Shown piece by piece: positions 48,365 through 58,049 of a stretch of DNA of 64,000 nucleotides. The translations under genes were made by a program, and so were the position numbers. Below the pieces are notes generated by a model that did no database searches, had not been told where the DNA came from, and saw only the letters and a program-made list of their open reading frames with translations. This DNA is from JAOAFX01 sp049700315 (GTDB lineage Bacteria; Hydrothermota; Tepidihabitantia; SM23-42; JAOAFX01), in assembly GCA_049700315.1 (NCBI GenBank), contig JBNAVN010000006.1, positions 10,001-74,000 on the forward strand, in the 5' to 3' direction. Position 1 is the stretch's first letter; every line of letters starts with the position of its first letter.

Positions 48365-50211
48365 TTGGTATGGAAGAAAAAATCAATAGGTTTATGTCAT
48401 TATTGAGTCAGGCGCGGTTGCAGGATATGGACATCAAAGAGGTTGTCAGGTTGTTAGGAACCAGTGTTGCAAGCCGGGGTTGTTTACTTGTCTTTAATAA
48501 CCGAATTGTTTTCCGATACAAAGTTTCTGAGGAATTTTCCTTAAGAATCAGTTTAAATGAAAGAAAGAACAGAGTTTTTTGTGAAGAATTGGAAATCAGC
48601 GGCTTGAAATACCAATTGTATTTGCTATTTGATAAGGATGAAAGTCTGGATGAAGTGCAAGTTCAGAAATTGCGCAATATATTGAAAATTGTTGCCCAAT
48701 CGCTTTCCGTCAGTAGTGTTGCAAAAGTAAGGATATCAGAATTTCAGGTGATCAATGAGTTGAACTTGAATGTAATAACAACTATGGAGGTGAAGAAAGT
48801 CATCTGGTTTGCTGAATCCGCAGCCCAGCGATTGCTTGATACAAAAGAAGTATTTCTTTTTTACTTGATTGAAGATCGTCTGATTGGTCAACAGGACAAT
48901 TTTTCCATAAAAGTCTTACCTGAGGAGGTGTTCAGACTGCTGACCAGAAGCAGACAGGTTGTAACACTTAATAAAAAAGAAAACAAATTTTTAAAGGTTT
49001 TATTGAAGCATTTAGGCAGCGGCGTTGCCCTCTTTGTGCCTTTCACGATAAAAAATCAGGTGCGGGGATTTTTTATATTGGATGAGTATGATAAAATTTC
49101 TGATCAAACAAGTGCAATAATGCGTCTGAAATTTCTTGGTAATCAAGCGGCAATTGCCCTGGAAAGAATTGAATTATTTCAAGCGCTAAGCAAGGCATTA
49201 CAGGAAAGCAGAGGATTGCAGGAAATAGCAAAACTTCTATTGTCTCCCTATGAATTGAAATACTTTTTCAATGAGTTGCTGCGTCGTGCCCAGCAGATTT
49301 TGGGTTTCAGAAAGATTATGTGCTCAATCTATGATCCTTTGACAGATTCTTTTGAGCGGATGCATGGCGTGGGAATTTCAACCAAGAAACTACGGGAGGC
49401 AAGGAAGGTTCATCCTCCATATAAACTCATTAAATCGCTAATGCAGGACCGATTTCGTATTTCTAATTCGTATTATGTTCCAAGTGAAGAAGTGTTCAGT
49501 GAAATCCGAGAATATGAAGTTTATAAGTCTACGCCCGAACAGAAGAGAGTGTATAATCTCTGGTCCCCTGGTGACCTATTGATTAGCCCGATTTACTCTA
49601 AAGGCGGTGAAATATTAGGAATACTGTCTCTTGCTGAGCCAATGAATAACCGAGTTCCTGATCGGAGCAAGATACGGTTATTGGAGGCTTTTGGTGATTT
49701 TTTGGGTCTGGCAATAGAAAACAATCAACTTTTTGAAAAGAATGTCTTTCTTTCATATACCGATGACCTAACCGGGGTCTACAATTATCGGTTCTTGAAG
49801 GAAAAACTAAATGAATTGATAAAAAAAGAACCGAAATCGCTGGCGATAGCAATGATAGACCTTGATCGGTTCAAAGAATATAATGACCAATTTGGACATC
49901 TCGCGGGTGATCTCATGCTCAAGAAAGTTTCTCAAATATTGAAGGATGTAGTAAAGAATGGCTATGTCACTCGATATGGTGGTGATGAGTTTATTATTAT
50001 TCTGCCGGATGCAGGTCCACGCTCAGTTCAATATCGTATAAATAAGGCGAAGCAGATGATTGCCAGCTCAAAACACAACAATATTTCTGTTCAGTTTTCC
50101 TGCGGTATTGCAATGTATCCTGGTGATGGCAAAGACTTTGGTACCTTAATTGACTGCGCGGACAAAAGACTATATCAGGAGAAAAGAAAGAAATATGATA
50201 CAATTGCGTAG
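48361..50211 (+). CDS. GAF-GAF-GGDEF diguanylate cyclase
   Basis: 616 residues. Two GAF-like sensor regions (roughly residues 130-280 and 290-460, the latter with 'DLLISPIYSKGGEILGILSL') and a C-terminal GGDEF domain: 'YTDDLTGVYNYRFLKEKLNE', AMIDLDRFKEYNDQFGHLAGD, active site YGGDEFIIIL at residues 540-544, and CGIAMYPGDG. The RxxD inhibitory site that usually lies just before is replaced by VKNG, so classical product inhibition is unlikely. No membrane helix, so it is cytoplasmic. It makes c-di-GMP, perhaps in response to a small ligand. It overlaps the neighbours on both sides. Confidence 0.9.
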   Translation: MIGMEEKINRFMSLLSQARLQDMDIKEVVRLLGTSVASRGCLLVFNNRIVFRYKVSEEFSLRISLNERKNRVFCEELEISGLKYQLYLLFDKDESLDEVQVQKLRNILKIVAQSLSVSSVAKVRISEFQVINELNLNVITTMEVKKVIWFAESAAQRLLDTKEVFLFYLIEDRLIGQQDNFSIKVLPEEVFRLLTRSRQVVTLNKKENKFLKVLLKHLGSGVALFVPFTIKNQVRGFFILDEYDKISDQTSAIMRLKFLGNQAAIALERIELFQALSKALQESRGLQEIAKLLLSPYELKYFFNELLRRAQQILGFRKIMCSIYDPLTDSFERMHGVGISTKKLREARKVHPPYKLIKSLMQDRFRISNSYYVPSEEVFSEIREYEVYKSTPEQKRVYNLWSPGDLLISPIYSKGGEILGILSLAEPMNNRVPDRSKIRLLEAFGDFLGLAIENNQLFEKNVFLSYTDDLTGVYNYRFLKEKLNELIKKEPKSLAIAMIDLDRFKEYNDQFGHLAGDLMLKKVSQILKDVVKNGYVTRYGGDEFIIILPDAGPRSVQYRINKAKQMIASSKHNNISVQFSCGIAMYPGDGKDFGTLIDCADKRLYQEKRKKYDTIA

Positions 50212-51370
50212 TAAATCTGACAAACATGTCTTGCCTGAAACTGGTGGATTCACATCGCGCACCCTCATAATATATTTTCTTATTGGAATAGCCTTGCTTG
50301 GTATTGTAACATATATTTATTCTAATTACCTGATTGAGCGGATAAAAAAAGAAACCGAGACAACCTCAAGAATTTTTGCCAGCTATGCCTCTGGACCAGG
50401 ATCAAGTGAAGAAGAACTGCTCGCTCTGTTATTTCGTGAGGTGATAGAAAAAATTGATTTCCCGGTGGTTTTGACTGATGCCCAGGGAAAGCCATTTTCT
50501 GCAAAAAATGTCTCAGATACAAATCTTACCAAGGTTGTTAAAATTTTGGACCACGACCACAAACCCATTCCCATAGTCATCCGAAGTGGTCTTGATTCCA
50601 CATTTGTCGGTTATGTTCATTATGGATTGTCTCCATTTACAAGATCGTTGAGAATTCTGCCTTTTCTTATGACTGCATTTCTGATTGCCTTTCTCTTCCT
50701 GGGTTTCTGGGGCTATCTTGTTTATCGCAAAAGCGAAGAGGAGAAGATCTGGTATTCACTTGCTAAAGAAACCGCACATCAACTGGCAACACCACTTTCT
50801 TCTCTTTCGGGTTGGCTTGAAACCTTGAAGAAAAGTATACCTCAGGAAATCTATGAAGGTATTGCTGAAGATAGTCAGCGAATGAGAGAAGTCCTGGAAA
50901 AATTCTCTCGTATTGGAATGCCACCACGGCTTGTTGAAAAAGATCCGATTCCGGTTATTCAAAAGGCGGTGAACTATGTAAAAAGACGTGCCCATACCCA
51001 GATTCAGATTCTTGAGAACTATCAACCATTACCGCTGGTAAAGTTTGACGACATTCTTCTTGATTGGGCAGTGGAGAATATTCTAAAGAATGGTCTGGAT
51101 GCGATTGGTTCAAAACCAGGAGTAGTATCAATCAAGACCCAATCCAGTGAAGATGGTGCGATTATTGAAATCTCTGATACTGGTAGCGGTATTAAGAAAG
51201 AAAAAGAAATATTCAGACCCGGTTATACAACAAAAAAATATGGATGGGGATTGGGATTGGTTCTGACAAAAAGGATACTTGAAGATTATCATAAAGGAAA
51301 ACTTATTCTGAAAAAGACCGGTCCCGGCGGAACAACATTTCAGATATTTATACCAAGGAGTTCACAATGA
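50195..51370 (+). CDS. Sensor histidine kinase, probable partner of PorX
   Basis: 391 residues from the ATG at 50195, overlapping the GGDEF gene by 17 nt. TM1 about residues 18-42, a 90-residue extracytoplasmic sensor, TM2 about 150-172; H box KETAHQLATPLSSLSGWLET with His195; N box ENILKNGLDAIG, G1 ISDTGSGIK and G2 YGWGLGLVLTKRI. The 'HQLATPLSSL' box is like PorY and related FCB-type kinases. It overlaps porX by 4 nt, which argues for a cognate pair. In Porphyromonas PorY and PorX are unlinked; here they are adjacent. Signal unknown. Confidence 0.88.
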   Translation: MIQLRSKSDKHVLPETGGFTSRTLIIYFLIGIALLGIVTYIYSNYLIERIKKETETTSRIFASYASGPGSSEEELLALLFREVIEKIDFPVVLTDAQGKPFSAKNVSDTNLTKVVKILDHDHKPIPIVIRSGLDSTFVGYVHYGLSPFTRSLRILPFLMTAFLIAFLFLGFWGYLVYRKSEEEKIWYSLAKETAHQLATPLSSLSGWLETLKKSIPQEIYEGIAEDSQRMREVLEKFSRIGMPPRLVEKDPIPVIQKAVNYVKRRAHTQIQILENYQPLPLVKFDDILLDWAVENILKNGLDAIGSKPGVVSIKTQSSEDGAIIEISDTGSGIKKEKEIFRPGYTTKKYGWGLGLVLTKRILEDYHKGKLILKKTGPGGTTFQIFIPRSSQ

Positions 51371-52878
51371 AAATTTTATGGATTGATGATGAGATTGATC
51401 TATTAAAACCATTTATTTACCTTCTAAACCAGGAAGGTTATGAAGTGAAGACTGCAACCTCTGGTGAGGACGGTATAAGGATTGTCCAACAAGAGGTTTT
51501 TGACCTTGTTTTTCTTGATGAAATAATGCCTGGTGTTGATGGACTTGAAGTATTAAAGAGAATAAAACTTGATAGTCCCCAACAGGTTGTGGTCATGGTG
51601 ACCAAAAGTGAAGAGGAAACGCTTATGAAACAGGCATATAGCGGATGGGTGGATGATTACATTACCAAGCCATTTAGTTTCAATCAAATACTTTCAGTCC
51701 TTAATAGAATTTTGAAAAGAAGACAGTTGATTGAGGAAAAAATGGCTGAGGAATATGCAGGTCAATTTCGTTCTACTTCTTCATTGCCCAACAACTACAA
51801 CGAATGGGTGGAATACTACAGAAATCTTGTTGCGTGGGATATAAGATTCCTGGAATATGGAGGCAAAGAACTAAAAGAAATTCATGATGAGAGAAAGTTC
51901 AGTGCAAATGCAGGATTTGCCAAGTATATTAGTTATGAATACAAGAATTTCATAAAAAACAAAGGGCCGATCCTTTCTCATAATTTATGCAATTTGGTTC
52001 TATTTCCAGCCTTGAAAAACGGACCTACAAGTTTCGTTATTTTTGATTCAATGCGACTTGATCAATATTTGAAACTGCAACCATATTTACGGGATTTGTT
52101 TGAAATAACAACTCAGTACTATTATTCAATCTTACCTTCAGCAACACCTTATTCTCGAAACAGCATCTTTTCGGGTCTACTGCCCCTTGAAATCTTGCAG
52201 AAATATCCTCAATATTGGCTTTTTGAAGAAAAAGGTCAGAACCGCTTTGAAAGAGAACTATTTACCGAGCTGCTTAAGAGGAACGGACTTAAGATAAATT
52301 TTAACTTCCACAAACTATCCACGATTGATGAAATTGAAAAGAATATTCCGAAAATTGCCAATGATCATAGCGATATTACTGTTGTGATAGTAAATTTCTT
52401 TGACCTCTTGTTACACTCAATTCCGGGTAGAGGCGATATGAAGGGATTGTTAGATGATGAACGGGTGCTCTTAAATCTACTCAGTTACTGGTTTCCGGTC
52501 TCGCCGATATTTGAGCTGTTCAAAGCAATCGCCGGTAGAAAAAGGCAAATTATTCTTACTACCGACCATGGTTTTATCCATGTCCGTAGGCCAACGATTG
52601 TTTATGGAGGTAGAGAGATTTCACCTAACCTGAGATATAAATATGGTCCGGCACTCAGGGCCGATGAGAAAACTGCGTTGATATTGAACAATCCGGGCGA
52701 ACTATATCTTCCTGCTGAGGATCAATCAGTACGCTTTATTATTGCGCGTGAAGACTATTATTTTATCTATCCCACAAAACCGACTGAATATGAGAAAGAA
52801 TTCAAATATACATTTCAGCATGGAGGAATATCAATGGAAGAAATGATATTGCCTGTTGCGTCCTTGCGTCCACGATAG
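51367..52878 (+). CDS. porX: PorX-like response regulator with PglZ-type effector domain
   Basis: 503 residues. Receiver domain residues 1-120: acidic pocket WIDDE, phospho-acceptor Asp51 (LVFLDEIMPG), Thr and Lys in VMVTKS and DDYITKPF. The remainder is the PglZ/alkaline-phosphatase-like domain of PorX: 'FVIFDSMRLDQYLKLQPYL', 'SILPSATPYSRNSIFSGLLP', 'ILTTDHGFIHVRRPTIVYGG', ending 'FQHGGISMEEMILPVASLRP'. In Porphyromonas and Flavobacterium PorX controls type IX secretion and is a zinc phosphodiesterase for oligonucleotides. It ends the tig-to-porX run; the next gene has its own promoter. Confidence 0.93.
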   Translation: MKILWIDDEIDLLKPFIYLLNQEGYEVKTATSGEDGIRIVQQEVFDLVFLDEIMPGVDGLEVLKRIKLDSPQQVVVMVTKSEEETLMKQAYSGWVDDYITKPFSFNQILSVLNRILKRRQLIEEKMAEEYAGQFRSTSSLPNNYNEWVEYYRNLVAWDIRFLEYGGKELKEIHDERKFSANAGFAKYISYEYKNFIKNKGPILSHNLCNLVLFPALKNGPTSFVIFDSMRLDQYLKLQPYLRDLFEITTQYYYSILPSATPYSRNSIFSGLLPLEILQKYPQYWLFEEKGQNRFERELFTELLKRNGLKINFNFHKLSTIDEIEKNIPKIANDHSDITVVIVNFFDLLLHSIPGRGDMKGLLDDERVLLNLLSYWFPVSPIFELFKAIAGRKRQIILTTDHGFIHVRRPTIVYGGREISPNLRYKYGPALRADEKTALILNNPGELYLPAEDQSVRFIIAREDYYFIYPTKPTEYEKEFKYTFQHGGISMEEMILPVASLRPR

Positions 52879-52893
52879 ATTTGCCTGGTAGTA

Positions 52894-52921
52894 TTGACAG
52901 GAAAAGATTTTGATATATAAT
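52894..52921 (+). promoter_or_regulatory. Promoter of hsp20-lon, leaderless arrangement
   Basis: TTGACA (52894-52899), 16 bp, TATAAT (52916-52921), then 5 nt to the ATG at 52927. No CIRCE (TTAGCACTC) element is visible. Confidence 0.8.
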
Positions 52922-52926
52922 TCAAT

Positions 52927-53376
52927 ATGAAAAAGGCGAGGACATATCCAAAAAGGGTATTAATGTCGGAATTGAAGATCGTTTATAAAGAAGAGAATTC
53001 TTCTTTTGATGAAAGTTATTTCAGATCAGGTATTATAAACTGGGAACCTGGCTATGATCTGTATATTGTTGATGACACAATATTTGTTACCATAGAAATA
53101 CCAGGCGTACGCAAAGGCGATTTTACAATTTATGTGGGAAATAATCATTTGGTGATTTCCGGGACAAGGAAACCTTTTTTGATAGAGGATGAGAAGATAG
53201 GTCGCGGTAATCTTATTTTTCATACGCTTGAAATTTCATATGGAAGGTTTTTCCGCCGTATAAATTTTCCTATTCCTGTTGAACCGAAAAGAGGTGTTTA
53301 TGATTTGGAGAACGGCGTCTTATCTATAAAATTTCCACTTCAAAAAGAGTATATAGTACCTATTGAGGAGGCGTAA
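52927..53376 (+). CDS. Small heat-shock protein (Hsp20/alpha-crystallin family)
   Basis: 149 residues. Alpha-crystallin domain about residues 45-135: 'YDLYIVDDTIFVTIEIPGVR' with the PGV turn, 'NNHLVISGTRKPF', RFFRRINFPIPVEP and VYDLENGVLSIKFPL with the C-terminal LSIKFP. It holds unfolding proteins for refolding or degradation. The promoter's -10 box 5 nt upstream of 52927 supports that ATG over a second ATG at 52963. lon begins 4 nt after the stop, so a chaperone and a protease are co-expressed. Confidence 0.9.
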   Translation: MKKARTYPKRVLMSELKIVYKEENSSFDESYFRSGIINWEPGYDLYIVDDTIFVTIEIPGVRKGDFTIYVGNNHLVISGTRKPFLIEDEKIGRGNLIFHTLEISYGRFFRRINFPIPVEPKRGVYDLENGVLSIKFPLQKEYIVPIEEA

Positions 53377-53379
53377 TAA

Positions 53380-55722
53380 ATGGAAGAAAAAGAAATCACT
53401 ATTCCTGATATATTAGGGATAATTCCTATTAAGGGTGGGGTAATTTTTCCTGATCAAATTGTCCCCCTTGTGATACAGACCCCAAAACTTGCCAAATTGA
53501 TTGATGAGATATTAACGACCAATAAACTTGCGGGCGCACTTACCCAGCGCAACCCGGATATTGAAGAGCCAAAACCCGAAGAGGTCTACGATATTGGTTG
53601 TGTGATACAGATTACAAAAATGCTGAGATTCCCTGATGGAACAATCAGATTGTTGGTGAAAGGATTGAGACGTTTCAAAGTTCTTGAGTATGTGCAGGTT
53701 GAACCATTTTTAAGGGCAAGAATTGAACTATATCCTGAAGGATATAAAAAAACAATGTCTCTTGAAGCATTGATGCGTAATGTGAAAACGATGTTCCAGC
53801 AACTTGTATCACTGGCATCCTATCTACCAGATGAACTTGGCGCACTTGTCTTGAATATTGATGATCCAGACCGACTTGCCAATTTTGTCACCGGCTATAC
53901 GAATCTGGAAGCAAGCGAAAAACAACAACTCCTTGAAATTGGTGACCCCAGGGATCGATTCTTAAAGTTGATTCCTTTGTTGCAGAAAGAAATAAGCATC
54001 TTAGAATTGGGTGCCAAAATTCGCTCGCAGGTCAAGAATGAATTTGATAAAGGTCAGAGGGAATTTTATCTGCGTGAGCAACTGAAAGCAATACAGAAAG
54101 AATTGGGTGAGGCTGATGAGCACACACGGGAAATTGAAGAATTGAGAAAAAAGATTCAAGAGGCAAAAATGCCTGAATCAGTAGAAAAAGTTGCAATGAA
54201 AGAGTTAGACCGTCTTGCCAAAATGCCACCCCAGGCAGCCGAGTATACGGTTTCAAGGACTTACCTTGACTGGTTGATTTCAATTCCCTGGTCTGTAGCG
54301 ACAAGAGATAATCACGATTTGATCCGGGCAAAACGGATTTTAGATGAAGACCATTATGACCTGGAAAAGGTAAAGGAACGGATTCTGGAATATCTGGCAG
54401 TGAAGAAATTGAAACCTGATTCCAAAGGAACTATCCTTTGTTTTATTGGACCACCTGGCGTGGGTAAGACATCATTGGGTAGATCCATTGCCCGGGCATT
54501 GGGCAGAAAATTTGTTCGGATTTCTCTTGGTGGAATAAGGGATGAAGCTGAGATTCGTGGTCATCGCCGAACATATATTGGTGCTTTGCCAGGCAGGATA
54601 ATCCAATCCATTAAAAACTGTGGTTCACAGAATCCTGTCTTTATGCTGGATGAAATTGATAAGATTGGAACTGATTTCCGCGGTGATCCATCCAGCGCCT
54701 TATTGGAAGTCCTTGACCCGGAACAGAATTATACATTTTCTGACCATTACCTTGAAGTTCCTTTTGATCTCTCAAAGGTGATGTTTATTGCGACCGGAAA
54801 TCTTATTGATCCCATAATACCAGCACTCAAAGATCGTATGGAGATTATTGAACTACCCGGCTATATCCTTGAGGAGAAACTTGAAATTGCCAAGAAATAT
54901 CTGATTCCACGCCAGATCTTGGAGAGTGGTCTGAAACCTCACAATATTAAGTTCAGTGAAAATGCAGTAAGGACGATAATCAATAACTACACCCGGGAAG
55001 CTGGCGTAAGAAACTTAGAAAGAGAAATCGGTTCAATCTGCAGGAAAGTAGCAAAGAGATTTGCTGAGGGTAAAAAGAAATTCGTGCAGATTGATAGCAA
55101 AAATCTTGTTGAGTTTCTTGGGTCGCCAAAGATTTTTTCTGAGGTTGCAGCGCGTAAAGGTGAGATAGGACTTGCCACAGGTCTTGCCTGGACACCAACG
55201 GGTGGCGAGATTATTTTTATTGAATCCATAAAAGTGCGGGGTAAAAAAGGGCTCATCCTTACAGGTTTGCTTGGCGATGTAATGAAAGAATCCTGCCAGG
55301 CAGCAGTATCATATCTAAAAGCGAAGTTTGATAAGTGGGGTATAAAAGAGAATCCTGACGAATATGATTTGCATATCCATATTCCTGCTGGTGCAATCCC
55401 CAAGGATGGACCCTCTGCCGGACTCGCAGTTGTAATGTCTCTATCTTCATTGTTTCGCAATCAAGCAATTGATCCAAAAATTGCATTTACCGGTGAAATC
55501 ACCCTTACCGGCAGGGTACTACCTGTAGGCGGTATAAAGGAAAAGGTCATTGCTGCAAAACGTGCAGGTATTGAAAAAATATATCTACCTGAAGAAAACA
55601 GGAAGGATTTACTGGAAATACCAATGCACGTGAAAAAAGGACTTCGTTTTAATTTTGCGAAAAGAATTGACTCGGTCATGCGTGAAATTTTCAGGGATTC
55701 CCGGGGTAGCCCAAAGAGGTGA
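53380..55722 (+). CDS. lon: Lon protease (LonA)
   Basis: 780 residues. N-terminal LAN domain ('LGIIPIKGGVIFPDQIVPLV'), coiled-coil linker, AAA+ module with Walker A GPPGVGKTSLGRS and 'LGGIRDEAEIRGHRRTYIGA', and the C-terminal protease domain with Ser679 (PKDGPSAGLAV) and Lys722 (GGIKEKVIA), at the same positions as in E. coli Lon. It degrades damaged and regulatory proteins in the cytoplasm. AGGAGG site present. Downstream, a GWxTD gene starts 1 nt after its stop. Confidence 0.97.
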   Translation: MEEKEITIPDILGIIPIKGGVIFPDQIVPLVIQTPKLAKLIDEILTTNKLAGALTQRNPDIEEPKPEEVYDIGCVIQITKMLRFPDGTIRLLVKGLRRFKVLEYVQVEPFLRARIELYPEGYKKTMSLEALMRNVKTMFQQLVSLASYLPDELGALVLNIDDPDRLANFVTGYTNLEASEKQQLLEIGDPRDRFLKLIPLLQKEISILELGAKIRSQVKNEFDKGQREFYLREQLKAIQKELGEADEHTREIEELRKKIQEAKMPESVEKVAMKELDRLAKMPPQAAEYTVSRTYLDWLISIPWSVATRDNHDLIRAKRILDEDHYDLEKVKERILEYLAVKKLKPDSKGTILCFIGPPGVGKTSLGRSIARALGRKFVRISLGGIRDEAEIRGHRRTYIGALPGRIIQSIKNCGSQNPVFMLDEIDKIGTDFRGDPSSALLEVLDPEQNYTFSDHYLEVPFDLSKVMFIATGNLIDPIIPALKDRMEIIELPGYILEEKLEIAKKYLIPRQILESGLKPHNIKFSENAVRTIINNYTREAGVRNLEREIGSICRKVAKRFAEGKKKFVQIDSKNLVEFLGSPKIFSEVAARKGEIGLATGLAWTPTGGEIIFIESIKVRGKKGLILTGLLGDVMKESCQAAVSYLKAKFDKWGIKENPDEYDLHIHIPAGAIPKDGPSAGLAVVMSLSSLFRNQAIDPKIAFTGEITLTGRVLPVGGIKEKVIAAKRAGIEKIYLPEENRKDLLEIPMHVKKGLRFNFAKRIDSVMREIFRDSRGSPKR

Positions 55723-55723
55723 T

Positions 55724-56773
55724 ATGATACTGGTCTTTTTCCTTTTTACCTCTGTCAAATGGCAGGTATCTTATGTACCGGTTAGCGATTCTTCGTGTAG
55801 TATGAATCTGCTGGTAGAAATGCCTGCCCAGCATTTGAAATTTATTGCCCGGGATTCTGTGTATATAGCATCTTATGAGATTCAGGTATTAGTCTTTGAT
55901 AATAAAGGAAATCAGATTACTGGTGACTACTGGTTCAGAGAAAGGGAGGAAGATAGCACAAATTTTTACGATTCGCTGAGTTTAATCATTCCTAATTCAG
56001 CACGGAAATACAATTTGCGGATCATTGATCTTGTGGGTACAGAAATTCTGAATGTGTACGAGAATATTAAACCGATAAATTTCTTTGCCAATATTCATTC
56101 TCGAACAACCAATGATTCCTTGGTGGTTAGTTTTACAGTGATAAATTCCAAAAACATTCAGGGAGAGGTCACCGTCTATCTGGAAGAGATGAAGAAAAGC
56201 AAGGCATTGCGGACAGGAATCTATGAAGATACTATAATTTTTATGGTTGCGCCCCTCACCATTGGAAAATATGAATTGAAATTTGTGTTGACTGAAAAAT
56301 CCCGGCGCATAGATGCGATTTCTGTACCGGTTGTGATTGAAAGGCCATTTTATCTTGATGAAACAACCTGGCAGTTAAAGGTAAATCAACTTGAATATAT
56401 TGCTACACCCAGCGAGGTTGCGTTATTAAAAAAGGCAGAGCTGGGAAAGAGGGATTCACTCTGGAAGGCATTTTGGAAGCAGTATGATCCAACACCCAAT
56501 ACCGAATACAATGAAAAAGAAGCAGAGTATTTTGAGCGGATTGATTATGCTCAGGAGCATTTTTCATTCGGCGACAAGGGCTGGCGCAGTGATCGGGGAC
56601 GCATATATGTTAAGTTTGGTCCGCCTGATGAAATTCAATCGCGACCCTATGAGATTTCTTCAAAACCATACGAAATCTGGCTTTATTATCGCCTGAATCT
56701 GAAATTCATATTTTATGATCGCCATGGTTTTGGCGAATATCTACTTATGAGTCCACAAGGAGAGAGAATATGA
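55724..56773 (+). CDS. GWxTD domain protein 1
   Basis: 350 residues from the ATG at 55724, right after the lon stop and an AGAGG site; an upstream start inside lon is unlikely. Weak signal peptide (residues 1-10), two beta-rich domains, then the GWxTD module: FSFGDKGWRSDRGRIYVKFG (GWRSD) with PPDEI and 'YEIWLYYRLNLKFIFYDRHG'. GWxTD proteins occur in FCB-type bacteria and candidate phyla and have no known function. It overlaps the second GWxTD gene by 4 nt. Confidence 0.85.
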   Translation: MILVFFLFTSVKWQVSYVPVSDSSCSMNLLVEMPAQHLKFIARDSVYIASYEIQVLVFDNKGNQITGDYWFREREEDSTNFYDSLSLIIPNSARKYNLRIIDLVGTEILNVYENIKPINFFANIHSRTTNDSLVVSFTVINSKNIQGEVTVYLEEMKKSKALRTGIYEDTIIFMVAPLTIGKYELKFVLTEKSRRIDAISVPVVIERPFYLDETTWQLKVNQLEYIATPSEVALLKKAELGKRDSLWKAFWKQYDPTPNTEYNEKEAEYFERIDYAQEHFSFGDKGWRSDRGRIYVKFGPPDEIQSRPYEISSKPYEIWLYYRLNLKFIFYDRHGFGEYLLMSPQGERI

Positions 56774-58047
56774 GTTTGTTATTGCTATTGACCAATGCGA
56801 TCAATTTTTATGTTCAACCCGTATTATACTATACTCCTATGAGAATGCAGGATTCACTTGGCTTTGAAACAATTGCCGAAGATATTTTTTTCCTTGAATT
56901 TAACTGCGCGATTCCCTATAACGAACTGTACTACAAAGAAAATGAAAGAAAAATCTTTGCTGATTGTCGTCTGGATATTAAACTTGTAAACCGAGAACAC
57001 ACTGATTCCCTCACTGACTCTTTGTTTTATCAGTTTGCTATTCCTTCCTTTTCTCAAGCCGCAAGGGAAGGAACAACATTTTACCTGCAATTTGGTAAGT
57101 ATCTACCAGTTGGTGAGTATGATTATACAATTGTTGTGAGTTCTGGAGATAAAACAGGGACTGTTCAAGGGATGAGAAAGATTGTGGAGGATGATTATCT
57201 GATGAGTGATATCTTGCTGGCAAAGACAATTTTCAAAGATAGTACAGGTGGTGATTTAACAAAAGGCAATTTGAAAATCATACCTAACCCTTCAGGCATT
57301 TTTGATGAAGGGACAAAGAATTTGTTTGTCTATTATGAACTTTCTAATATCAGTCCTGATACTACAAATTTGGTCATCTGTTATACAATTAGCGATACTG
57401 CGAAAAGGGTTATTAGAAAGATTACGAGAACAATAGAAAAGAAATTTTCACGACAGGCGGTAAATTTAGGTTTCAATATTGAAGCATTTAAGCCTGATGA
57501 TTATGTTGTGAAGATTGTTGTATGTGATTCATCCATGGGCAGGTCAACTGAAAAGTCAGTCAGTTTTACAATAAGAAAAACCAGGGAGCCGATTGAATTG
57601 TCTGAAGATTTGCCCTATTACGATGGAATTGAATACTTTGTGAGTGCGCAGGAATATAAATATTTTTTGACCTTGAAGGATGAGGGTAGAAAGATGTATT
57701 TAAAGAAATTCTGGGAAAGACACAATTACAATGAAATTGCCCAGCGATATGAATATGCAGATGGGCATTTTCAGGAGGGAACCAGATCTGGTTCAAAAAC
57801 TGACCGCGGTCGTGTTTATATAAAGTATGGGTCTCCGGATGAAATAGAAAATAAGCAATTTGAAGAATCAAAACCCTATGAATACTGGCAGTATTACAAT
57901 GGACTGGAATTTATCTTTGTTGATATTCGGGGAACCCAGGAATATACATTGGTGTGGACCAATGCCCGCGACGAAAAATCAAAGCCGGCATTGTATTATT
58001 ATTTGCCCCTCTTTAAAAGACAGGATTTAGAAGAAAAAAAGGAGTAA
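56770..58047 (+). CDS. GWxTD domain protein 2
   Basis: 425 residues, overlapping GWxTD protein 1 by 4 nt. N-terminal signal peptide (MSLLLLLTNAINFYV), beta-rich middle, C-terminal GWxTD-like module with GSKTDRGRVYIKYGSPDEIE in place of the Trp, and 'YEYWQYYNGLEFIFVDIRGT'. The two are clear tandem relatives and may form a heteromer. Another gene with AAGGAG follows 2 nt downstream. Confidence 0.85.
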   Translation: MSLLLLLTNAINFYVQPVLYYTPMRMQDSLGFETIAEDIFFLEFNCAIPYNELYYKENERKIFADCRLDIKLVNREHTDSLTDSLFYQFAIPSFSQAAREGTTFYLQFGKYLPVGEYDYTIVVSSGDKTGTVQGMRKIVEDDYLMSDILLAKTIFKDSTGGDLTKGNLKIIPNPSGIFDEGTKNLFVYYELSNISPDTTNLVICYTISDTAKRVIRKITRTIEKKFSRQAVNLGFNIEAFKPDDYVVKIVVCDSSMGRSTEKSVSFTIRKTREPIELSEDLPYYDGIEYFVSAQEYKYFLTLKDEGRKMYLKKFWERHNYNEIAQRYEYADGHFQEGTRSGSKTDRGRVYIKYGSPDEIENKQFEESKPYEYWQYYNGLEFIFVDIRGTQEYTLVWTNARDEKSKPALYYYLPLFKRQDLEEKKE

Positions 58048-58049
58048 TT

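Noticed and set aside
52879..52926. CIRCE element before hsp20
   Set aside because: No TTAGCACTC inverted repeat; only a standard sigma-70-type promoter is seen.
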